DNA of 5,801 nucleotides from Bacteroidetes bacterium 4572_114 (GTDB lineage: Bacteria > Bacteroidota > Bacteroidia > Bacteroidales > 4484-276), in contig NIVA01000169.1 in assembly GCA_002254335.1 (NCBI GenBank), positions 1-5,801 on the forward strand. The letters are read 5' to 3'. The translations under genes were made by a program, and so were the position numbers. Numbering within the stretch: position 1 is the first letter of the stretch; every line of letters starts with the position of its first letter. Of this stretch, positions 1 through 5,801 are shown one piece after another. The notes below the pieces were generated by a model that saw nothing but the letters and a program-made list of their open reading frames with translations, was not told the origin of the DNA and did not search any database.

Positions 1-6
1 TTTTAA

Positions 7-14
7 TACATTTG
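7..14 (+). promoter_or_regulatory. Candidate Bacteroidota -7 promoter element (TACATTTG)
   Basis: TACATTTG is a perfect match to the TAnnTTTG consensus of the primary sigma factor in Bacteroidota. It ends 27 bases before the ATG at 42, which would leave a short leader. The matching TTG element at about -33 would lie before the window begins, so only half of the promoter can be seen. An 8-base consensus with two free positions can occur by chance in A/T-rich DNA; position is the main support. Confidence 0.42.
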
Positions 15-41
15 TATATTTTTTAATCAAATCTAAATCTT

Positions 42-920
42 ATGCTACGCTCAGGACAATTTCAAATTTTAATTGCATCACTAAGGATCAGGTACTTTTT
101 AACCATTCTTACCGGTGCAATTTTGCTATCAGTATTTCTGCCGGTCAAAACTATGGCACAGGGCGACTTGCTTATCACCCCAAGAAGGGTGGTCTTTGAC
201 GGTGCAAAAAAAACCCGGCAGATTAACCTGGCCAATAATGGTCAGGATACAGCTACTTATGTAATTTCATTCAAGCAATATAAGATGTTGGTGGATGGCT
301 CTTTTGAGGAAATTACTGAACCAGATCCAGGGCAAAATTTTGCCAGTAATAACCTGCGCTTTTTTCCACGGAGTGTTACCCTGGCACCTAATGAAGCCCA
401 AGTAGTCAAACTTCAATTGTCGAAAACCAGTGGGCTTGGGCCAGGCGAATACCGTTCGCATATTTATTTTAGGTCAGTGCCGGATGTAAAACCATTGGGT
501 GAGGAAGATAAACCGGCAGATTCCACTGTCCTTTCCATAAGTTTAACCCCGATATTTGGGATTACTATCCCTGTAATTTTCCGTATTGGAGAAACTTACG
601 CTGATGTAACCCTTTCAAATCTTGCAATTGTTATGGGTGACAATACCAAACCACAGCTCATGATTACATTTAACCGTACTGGTAACATGTCGGTTTATGG
701 GAATATTGAAGTTGATCATGTTTCCCCGTCAGGGGTGGTTACAAGGGTTGGTATTGTTAAAGGGTTAGCTGTTTATACACCAAATGAGGAGCGGAATTTT
801 CAGCTTGATCTGCTTGATGCAGATGTAGATTACAACAGTGGGAAATTGATGGTAAAATATGTTGCGGCTTCTGATGTTAGGGCTTCTACACTTGCCGAGG
901 CTGAGTTATTGCTTCAGTAG
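42..920 (+). CDS. Exported PapD-like (fimbrial-type) periplasmic chaperone
   Basis: Predicted 292-residue periplasmic protein. Residues 1-40 form a signal peptide: a long basic n-region (R3, R15, R17), a hydrophobic core at about 19-34, and likely cleavage near TMA/QGD; no lipobox cysteine is present. About 43-127 resembles the N-terminal Ig-like domain of PapD-type chaperones: TPRRVVFDG near the start, LANNG, DGSFEE, then LRFFPRSVTLAPNEAQVVKLQL, which matches the family's 'R(F)xPRxVxLxPxExQ' strand pattern. A variable loop (about 146-162) and a second beta-domain (about 163-292) follow. Classical family members bind pilin subunits by donor-strand complementation using an Arg/Lys pair; R48/R49 could supply the Arg, but the Lys position seems to be Pro177 (IPVIFR where PapD has IKLFYR). 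The role is therefore chaperone-like by fold, with the client unknown. No usher or pilin gene lies in the window. ATG 42 is chosen because it yields the complete signal peptide. No clear terminator follows the stop. Confidence 0.82.
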   Translation: MLRSGQFQILIASLRIRYFLTILTGAILLSVFLPVKTMAQGDLLITPRRVVFDGAKKTRQINLANNGQDTATYVISFKQYKMLVDGSFEEITEPDPGQNFASNNLRFFPRSVTLAPNEAQVVKLQLSKTSGLGPGEYRSHIYFRSVPDVKPLGEEDKPADSTVLSISLTPIFGITIPVIFRIGETYADVTLSNLAIVMGDNTKPQLMITFNRTGNMSVYGNIEVDHVSPSGVVTRVGIVKGLAVYTPNEERNFQLDLLDADVDYNSGKLMVKYVAASDVRASTLAEAELLLQ

Positions 921-1093
921 TCTTGTTGGATTTGCCCGGCTATATTTGAAGAAAAACCGAATATTTATTGTCAACATAGTTTTTGTCTCAATTGCTAATC
1001 CTGTTTTGGACTTAGTTATTATGCCATACACTTTACCACCAGCATTTTTTCTCATCAGGTTTAGTACCGAATTATTCATTCATATTTAAATAC

Positions 1094-1230
1094 ATGAGTT
1101 TAGTCTAAAAAGTAAATATTTGGGAGAATAGCTGTCAGACAGTTTAGATTAAAAGTCAGACATATAATACTTTAGGTTCTGTGTGTAATAAAGAAAATAA
1201 CTGTCTGACAGCTTTTTAGACCGGACTCAT
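1094..1230. repeat. MITE-like element with imperfect 19-base terminal inverted repeats
   Basis: Left arm 1094-1112 reads ATGAGTTTAGTCTAAAAAG. The reverse complement of right arm 1212-1230 is ATGAGTCCGGTCTAAAAAG, so 16 of 19 positions match, with all three mismatches together in the middle. The arms enclose a second, perfect inverted repeat (1130-1144 / 1199-1213). The whole is 137 bases, non-coding and A/T-rich. This architecture resembles a miniature inverted-repeat transposable element or a REP-type palindromic element. No target-site duplication was recognised and no transposase is in the window, so mobility is an inference. Confidence 0.55.
1130..1213. repeat. Perfect 15-base inverted repeat, arms 1130-1144 and 1199-1213
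   Basis: AGCTGTCAGACAGTT at 1130-1144 is the exact reverse complement of AACTGTCTGACAGCT at 1199-1213, separated by 54 bases. Each arm also contains its own 11-base dyad (CTGTC-A-GACAG and CTGTC-T-GACAG), and a third GTCAGAC lies between them at 1155-1161. Transcribed from the + strand, the arms could pair into a long-looped hairpin followed by TTTT (1214-1217). The 54-base loop makes a simple intrinsic terminator unlikely, though the possibility remains. Alternatives are a protein-binding operator pair or the subterminal repeats of the surrounding mobile-like element. Confidence 0.65.
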
Positions 1231-1264
1231 ACATCTCAATATTTTTTGTAAATTTACGCTCTAA

Positions 1265-1281
1265 TTTTAGACCTGACCCAT
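1265..1281. repeat. Third copy of the outer repeat arm
   Basis: TTTTAGACCTGACCCAT matches 1214-1230 (TTTTAGACCGGACTCAT) at 15 of 17 positions in the same orientation, 51 bases downstream. It could be the end of a second degenerate element, or a binding site shared with the element ends. It lies about 30 bases before the start of the large gene, in the span where its promoter or leader should be. Confidence 0.5.
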
Positions 1282-1311
1282 GGATTATTATCAACTAATC
1301 ATTATTTGAAC

Positions 1312-4300
1312 ATGAAGTTAATACGTTACGGGATAATATTGGTTTTCCTGTTGGTTGTCAGCCTACAGGGATTTTCACAGGTAACCATTTGGCTGGAAGA
1401 TTTTTCATACCCAAATGGGACTATTCAGGGCAGTGGGACACCTCCCAAATGGACACGTGATATTTCTGCCTGTACCCTTACCCCCCCCAATAATGATTAT
1501 TTTGAAGTCAGGTCAAACCGAATGGAAGGCCGTGACCTTGACGGGGAAGCGGTATGGACATCCGAAACCATAGACATATCAAGCTATACAGACGTAAGTA
1601 TATCAACAGATGTTTCGGAGGGCGGTACCATGGAGCCAGATGATTACATCAGGTTTTATTACAAATTGGACGGAGGGGCCGAAACGCTTTTTGCTGTCAA
1701 TGGGGATATTTCAAATGATTTTCCCCCTTTGGTTGCCTCACAATCCGGTTTGAATGCCAATAGCCTTGTAATTGTGGTGAGGGTATATAATAACGGTGGC
1801 GGGGAGCGGCACCGCTTCGACAATATGTTGGTTTTTACTTATGTGGACGGGGATAATTGTGCTGATGCCATTGCTATTAACGAAGTCACCGATTTGTCTT
1901 TCAACACAACAAATGCAACTGCAAGTGGTGTAAACCCGGGATGTGGCGGAACTACAAACCCCGTTGATATTTGGTATGCATACACTGCCACAGCAACCGG
2001 TTCCGGATCGTTTGATCTTTGTGGGAGCGCATTTAATACACGCCTGGCAATTTACGGTGCGTGTGGTGGTATGCTGTTGGCCTGTAACGGTGGTAACGGC
2101 CCGGCCTGTACCGGCACAAATGCAAGTATTGAAATATCTGTAACAAACGGAGTAACCTATTACGTGCAGGTTTCGGGAAATGGGGCTGCAACTGGTACCG
2201 GCGACCTGACTATTTCCGTCACCCCCTCAACTAATATGGATGATTGCAACAATGCTTACGCGATTAACGAAGTAACCGATTTTGCATTTACAACAGTTGG
2301 GGCGACAGCAGGTGGCGATAACCCCGGTTGTGGTGGCACAACAAACCCTGTTGATATTTGGTATGCTTATACGGCCACTGTCACAGGCACCGGTTTTTTC
2401 GATCTGTGTGGAAGTAGCTACGATGCCCGTCTGGCAATTTGGGATGCGTGCAGCGGAAATGTCCTTGCCTGTAACGATGATGATGATTATTGTGGATCGG
2501 GATCGCTCCAATCATTTATTTCGATGCAAGTTACTTCAAGTACAACCTATTACATCCAGGTTGGAGGTTATGAGGATAATACAGGGGCTGGTGATCTTAC
2601 CATTTCCGTTACACCACCACCTGCCAATGATGATTGTTCTAATGCTGTTGCTATCAACGAGGTGAATGATTTGTCATTTTCAACAATCGGTGCATCTGCC
2701 AGCGGTATTAACCCAGGTTGTGGGGGCACTACAAATCCGGTTGATATTTGGTATGCTTTTACGGCTACTGTGAATGGTACAGGATCGTTTGACCTTTGCG
2801 GAAGTACTTTTAATACACGCCTTGCAATTTACGATGCCTGTGGTGGCACCGTGCTGGCCTGTAACGATGACGATGGCCCGGCATGTACAGGCACCAATGC
2901 GAGTATTGAAATATCTGTAACCTCTGGTGTAACCTACTATGTCCAGGTCTCGGGCAATGAGGCTGTGACCGGGTCCGGTGACCTGACTATTTCCGTTAAC
3001 GCCACAACTAATATGGATGATTGCGGTAATGCTTATGCCATTAATGAGGTAACTGATTTTGCATTTACAACTGTTGGTGCAACAGCGGGTGGCGATAACC
3101 CCGGCTGTGGCGGGGGCGTAAACCCCATAGATATTTGGTATGCTTATACGGCCACAGAAACCGGTACCGGTTCTTTCGACCTGTGTGGGAGCAGCTACGA
3201 TACCCGTCTTGCAATTTGGGATGTGTGCAGCGGAAATGTCCTTGCGTGTAACGATGATGATAATTATTGCGGATCAGGATCCCTACAATCATTTTTATCG
3301 TTTGCCGTAACATCAGGCACAACATATTACATCCAGGTTGGGGGTTACAATGCTAGGGCCGGGGCCGGCGACCTTACCATTTCCGTAGTCCAATCGGCCA
3401 CCAATGATGATTGTTCCAATGCTATTGCTGTTACTATGGTAAATGATTTGCCCTTTACAACAGTCGGGGCCACTGCCGGTGGTGATAATCCCGGTTGTGG
3501 TGGCGCAACTGATCCTATAGATATTTGGTATGCTTTTACAGCGTTTATTTCCGGTACTGCAAATTTCGATCTGTGTGGCAGTGGCTATGATACCAGGCTG
3601 GCGGTTTGGGATGCATGTAACGGAAATGTCCTTGCTTGTAATGATGATAATGGGCCAACATGTTCCGGGCTTTCGTCGAGCATTGAAATGACGGTTTCTG
3701 CCGGAACTGCATATTATGTCCAGGTTGGTGGATATAACGCATTAACAGGTACTGGCGACCTGTCCATTTATATGCTCTCCGGCACGGCCGGATTTTGGAC
3801 AGGTACTATAGATAGTGATTGGGATACAGGGGGGAACTGGTTTGACGGGAATGTGCCCGGCGCATCCATTGACGTGCAGATTTATAGTAGTGCGCCCAAT
3901 TATCCCGAGGTGGACGAAACAGCCAGTTGCAACAATATTATTCTTGGTGATGGGGGTTCATTAACTATAAATTCAGGGGCAAACCTCACCGTTTCGGGGG
4001 ATGTTACCGGTGATGGTTCGTTGATAGTAAATGACGGTGTGTGTGCAATTTCGGGCGATTTGAATAATTCGGCCACTGCCCTGGTTGATGTAAACGGTGG
4101 TACACTTTCAATGGATGGATGGTATGAAGCGGGTTATTTCTCATGGGCCAGGGGCGTGGTAAAACTTTCGGGGGGGACTATTAATGTTGCTACACACGTT
4201 GCCATGAATAATGCAAACGGGACAAGTGTAATGAATGGCCCTTTTAATTTGAATATTGGGGGCACTTTACAGATGCAATCCCTTTCTTTTTCGGAAATAA

Positions 4301-4788
4301 CCGGTGGGACAATTACCCTTATAGGATCGGGATATGTGCTGCCACCATTCGGAACAGAAACTTTTGCCGCCTATAACCTTATGGTAAATGCCACAGGTAC
4401 TTATGTATTTGCAAGGGATGCCCTTTTTAACCAGGACAGCATTGTAAATAATTTTGATATCCTTGCCGGGACTGTTCAATTTCATAGTGACGACGGGACA
4501 GGTATGCCTGTGGATTTTGTTGTTGGAAACAATTTAACAATCGCTGCCGGTGCAGTTTTGGATACTGATGTAAGCAGCTCAATGACAATCAAGGGCGATT
4601 TTAATAATGATGGGACGGCGACTTTTGATAACAACACCTACGAAGTCAGGGGAAATGTTGGCCTCGGTTCGGGCGGTGTGTTAAATGCCGGCACCGGCAC
4701 ACTTACCATTGAAGGCAATTGGGCCAACATTGGGGCATTCAACCACAACTCGGGGACTGTGTCAGGTTTAATGGATCAACAACGATAA
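1312..4788 (+). CDS. Giant secreted/surface repeat protein, N-terminal part, ended early by a frameshift
   Basis: The 1158-residue frame begins at ATG 1312. A TTG two codons earlier (1306) is possible, but ATG gives a tidy signal peptide (about 1-23, ending GFSQ). Neither start has a Shine-Dalgarno. Residues about 24-178 form an all-beta, jelly-roll-like domain starting LEDFSYPNG, with WTSETIDISSYTDV in the middle, similar to N-terminal modules of other Bacteroidota exoproteins. Residues 181-823 are five tandem six-cysteine domains, described separately. From residue 824, FWTGTIDSDWDTGGNW and CNNIILGDGGSLTINSGANL are typical of a W-rich module leading into glycine/asparagine-rich beta-helix-like repeats. 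The stop at 4786-4788 follows a short out-of-pattern tail (GLMDQQR), and the beta-helix pattern resumes in the -1 frame, so this CDS is the front of a longer gene. Likely role: cell-surface adhesin or matrix protein exported by Sec and then T9SS. This is inferred from architecture; no catalytic motif was seen. Confidence 0.85.
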   Translation: MKLIRYGIILVFLLVVSLQGFSQVTIWLEDFSYPNGTIQGSGTPPKWTRDISACTLTPPNNDYFEVRSNRMEGRDLDGEAVWTSETIDISSYTDVSISTDVSEGGTMEPDDYIRFYYKLDGGAETLFAVNGDISNDFPPLVASQSGLNANSLVIVVRVYNNGGGERHRFDNMLVFTYVDGDNCADAIAINEVTDLSFNTTNATASGVNPGCGGTTNPVDIWYAYTATATGSGSFDLCGSAFNTRLAIYGACGGMLLACNGGNGPACTGTNASIEISVTNGVTYYVQVSGNGAATGTGDLTISVTPSTNMDDCNNAYAINEVTDFAFTTVGATAGGDNPGCGGTTNPVDIWYAYTATVTGTGFFDLCGSSYDARLAIWDACSGNVLACNDDDDYCGSGSLQSFISMQVTSSTTYYIQVGGYEDNTGAGDLTISVTPPPANDDCSNAVAINEVNDLSFSTIGASASGINPGCGGTTNPVDIWYAFTATVNGTGSFDLCGSTFNTRLAIYDACGGTVLACNDDDGPACTGTNASIEISVTSGVTYYVQVSGNEAVTGSGDLTISVNATTNMDDCGNAYAINEVTDFAFTTVGATAGGDNPGCGGGVNPIDIWYAYTATETGTGSFDLCGSSYDTRLAIWDVCSGNVLACNDDDNYCGSGSLQSFLSFAVTSGTTYYIQVGGYNARAGAGDLTISVVQSATNDDCSNAIAVTMVNDLPFTTVGATAGGDNPGCGGATDPIDIWYAFTAFISGTANFDLCGSGYDTRLAVWDACNGNVLACNDDNGPTCSGLSSSIEMTVSAGTAYYVQVGGYNALTGTGDLSIYMLSGTAGFWTGTIDSDWDTGGNWFDGNVPGASIDVQIYSSAPNYPEVDETASCNNIILGDGGSLTINSGANLTVSGDVTGDGSLIVNDGVCAISGDLNNSATALVDVNGGTLSMDGWYEAGYFSWARGVVKLSGGTINVATHVAMNNANGTSVMNGPFNLNIGGTLQMQSLSFSEITGGTITLIGSGYVLPPFGTETFAAYNLMVNATGTYVFARDALFNQDSIVNNFDILAGTVQFHSDDGTGMPVDFVVGNNLTIAAGAVLDTDVSSSMTIKGDFNNDGTATFDNNTYEVRGNVGLGSGGVLNAGTGTLTIEGNWANIGAFNHNSGTVSGLMDQQR
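1852..3780 (+). repeat. Array of five six-cysteine, PPC-like beta-domains (129-130 residues each)
   Basis: Units start at about 1852, 2239, 2629, 3016 and 3406; the fifth fades out near 3780. Spacing between equivalent codons alternates 387, 390, 387, 390 bases. Each unit reads, in order: DDC..NAxAINEV, NPGCGG, DIWYAYTAT, FDLCGS, TRLAIWDAC, LACNDDD, a sixth Cys, TTYYVQVGGY, and GDLTISV. That gives six cysteines per unit in fixed positions, so probably three disulphides in the oxidising exterior. The overall pattern recalls bacterial pre-peptidase C-terminal (PPC) type beta-sandwiches seen in large exoproteins; this is by motif resemblance, not a search. Units 1 and 3 are one subtype (CTGTNASIEISV, VQVSGN), 2 and 4 another (YCGSGSLQSF, IQVGGY), and unit 5 mixes both. 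The acidic LACNDDD segment could bind Ca2+, though this is unproven. Fourteen bases encoding DIWYA (GATATTTGGTATGC) are identical in all five units. Confidence 0.88.
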
Positions 4789-4956
4789 GTGGTACATCTA
4801 CAACTTCCTTTGGGGATGTTTTGGTTGAAACCGCAAAAGAGCTTACCGGGCCTTCATCGGCCACCATAAATATCGCACGTGATTTTACAAACAATGGTAC
4901 TTTTAATCACAATAATGGTACAATTGCATTTAACGGGACAACACAAACAATTGGGG
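4582..4956 (+). repeat. Beta-helix-like sub-repeats spanning the frame break
   Basis: Three related stretches follow one another: TIKGDFNNDGTATFDNN (from about 4585), TIEGNWANIGAFNHNSGTV (from 4705) and NIARDFTNNGTFNHNNGTI (from 4869). The last two are close copies. Their FNHN codons begin 164 bases apart at Asn (4741 and 4905), which equals 54 codons plus 2 bases. The first copy runs into the out-of-frame tail, while the second continues as IAFNGTTQTIGG. The equivalent of AFNGTT in the first copy (FNGSTT) is encoded at 4767-4784 in the other frame. These repeats are what shows that the two frames belong to one protein. Confidence 0.75.
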
Positions 4957-5801
4957 GGGCGGCCCAAAACCTGTTCAACGACCTTACCATCGCGACAGGC
5001 AGTTCCACTACATTAAATACTTCCGGCCAAACCCTGAGGGGAGTGCTTCTTTCAAATGGTACCTTTAACACCGGTGGTTACCTTACTCTAATTTCTGATG
5101 CTGCCCAAACGGCCCTCATAGATGGCACCGGGACAGGAGATGTAAATGGTGCTATTACCATGCAGCGTTACCTGCCCAGCGGGTTCGGTTATAAATATTA
5201 TAGTTCGCCATGTACTGCGGCAACGGTTGGCGAGTTTTCTGATGATATGGATTTATCGGCCTCTTTTCCTACATTTTACCGTTATGATGAAAACCGTACT
5301 TCCGCCGGTTGGGTAGATTATACTGATCCCGCCGGGGCCTTGGTGCCATTGATTGGATATGCCGTTAATTTCGGATCTTCGCTAACAGCTTTAACTACCG
5401 ATATTTCAGGAACTGTAAACAATGGTACAATTTCGGCAATTGATTTATATAATCATAACAATACATATACAAAAGGGTTTAACCTTATTGGCAATCCTTA
5501 TCCTTCCCCCATCGACTGGGATGCCGCAACCGGTTGGACACGTACTAATATTGACGATGCCCTTTATTATTTTGATGCTGGGTCCACCGACCAATATGTA
5601 GGGACTTATTCGACATATATCAATGGCGTTTCAAGTGATGGGGTTGCCGATAACATTATCGCTTCAATGCAGGGTGTTTTTATCCATGTTAGTGATGGGG
5701 CATATCCCGTTGTGGGCATCTTTGGCATGAACAATAGTGTCAGGGTAAATAATTTATCCCCCGTATTTCATAAGTCAACACAAACTGATGATCGCCCATT
5801 G
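4767..5801 (+). CDS. Same giant surface protein, C-terminal part in shifted frame; runs off the window
   Basis: All 345 codons from 4767 to the window end are open in the frame one base behind that of the 1312 CDS. They begin FNGSTTISG, continuing the repeat interrupted upstream, with no start codon or intergenic spacer at the junction. About 4767-5160 continues the beta-helix-like pattern (INIARDFTNNGTFNHNNG, TLNTSGQTLRG). From about 5160 the composition changes to QRYLPSGFGYKYYSSPC, then DENR..GWVDYTDP, FNLIGNPYPSPIDWD (5478-5522) and a Tyr/Asp-rich stretch. This is the region that in many Bacteroidota exoproteins sits just before a short T9SS type A sorting domain, which would therefore be expected after 5801. 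It is either the downstream piece of a gene split by mutation, or the true continuation if the break is a sequence error. If translated alone it would lack a signal peptide and could not be exported. An independent gene is unlikely. Confidence 0.85.

Larger units (their letters stand above)
921..1311. other. 391-base intergenic region without a convincing gene
   Basis: This A/T-rich gap separates the chaperone gene from the large surface-protein gene. I see no tRNA-like cloverleaf, no compact terminator just after the first stop, and no credible ORF. The central and right parts hold a nested inverted repeat (1094-1230) and a further related copy at 1265-1281. A perfect TAnnTTTG match (TATATTTG, 941-948) has TTG at 923-925, only 15 bases away and shorter than the usual 17-23, and it lies about 360 bases from the next start; I consider it weak. 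No perfect promoter consensus lies close to 1312. The length and content of the gap suggest that the downstream gene is transcribed independently. Confidence 0.7.

Noticed and set aside
941..948. TATATTTG as promoter of the large gene
   Set aside because: It is a perfect -7 consensus, but the nearest plausible TTG is only 15 bases upstream and the start codon is about 360 bases away across a repeat element; chance occurrence is plausible.
859..1089. A 76-codon open frame overlapping the end of the chaperone gene
   Set aside because: It starts inside the chaperone gene in another frame, has low-complexity Leu/Phe-rich content typical of A/T-rich non-coding DNA, and has no start signal or recognisable domain.
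1199..1217. Intrinsic terminator for the chaperone gene (stem arm followed by TTTT)
   Set aside because: The partner arm is 54 bases away and the site is about 280 bases after the stop codon. A loop that long is atypical, so it is kept only as an inverted repeat.
1943..2143. Same-strand open frames in another frame (1943-2143, 2282-2665)
   Set aside because: They lie wholly inside strongly conserved domain units of the 1312 frame; they are shadows.
2227..2511. Antisense open frame inside the repeat array (also 3065-3325 and 3545-3742)
   Set aside because: These recur at equivalent places in the repeats and arise from the codon bias of the + strand domains. Their Cys/His/Arg-rich or Ile-rich products are not protein-like.
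1852..3780. CRISPR-like array because of regular spacing
   Set aside because: The period is 387/390 bases, the whole unit is conserved and coding, and there are no short repeats with unique spacers.
4762..4770. Programmed -1 ribosomal frameshifting at the break
   Set aside because: The junction TCAGGTTTA has no X XXY YYZ slippery heptamer, and no convincing stimulatory stem was seen just downstream. A plain indel explains the data better.

Overview
The window fits a member of the Bacteroidota (Bacteroidetes). A perfect TAnnTTTG promoter element lies ahead of the first gene. Start codons have A/T-rich leaders without Shine-Dalgarno sequences. Both exported proteins have signal peptides ending in a residue pattern common in this phylum (TMAQ, GFSQ). 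The large protein ends in the NLIGNPYPSPIDWD-type region that typically precedes the C-terminal sorting domain of type IX secretion (T9SS) substrates. Genus cannot be read from this window.

Layout, all on the + strand: (1) 42-920 encodes an exported 292-residue PapD-like (fimbrial-type) periplasmic chaperone with a promoter element just upstream. (2) 921-1311 is a 391-base gap with no convincing gene. It holds a MITE-like nested inverted repeat (1094-1230) and a separate third copy of the outer arm (1265-1281). (3) 1312 to beyond the window end is one very large cell-surface or secreted protein. In order it has a signal peptide, a jelly-roll-like N-terminal domain, five tandem six-cysteine beta-sandwich domains of 129-130 residues (1852-about 3780), a W-rich module leading into beta-helix-like repeats (3781-about 5160), and a T9SS-substrate-type C-terminal region that is cut by the window edge.

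The large gene is broken in this sequence. The frame from 1312 stops at 4788, but the same beta-helix pattern continues without a stop in the -1 frame from 4767 to 5801. Comparison with the next copy of the local repeat places the break at about 4762-4769, as two extra bases or one missing base. It is either a real inactivating or truncating mutation or a sequence error.

The two genes are probably separate transcription units. The chaperone suggests assembly or export of beta-rich surface subunits, and the large protein looks like an adhesin or matrix protein, but nothing in the window ties them to one pathway. I do not see a clearly novel biological system. The most notable points are the frame break, the AB-dimer architecture of the repeat array (period exactly 777 bases), the loss of acidic residues in the first repeat, and the intergenic repeat element.
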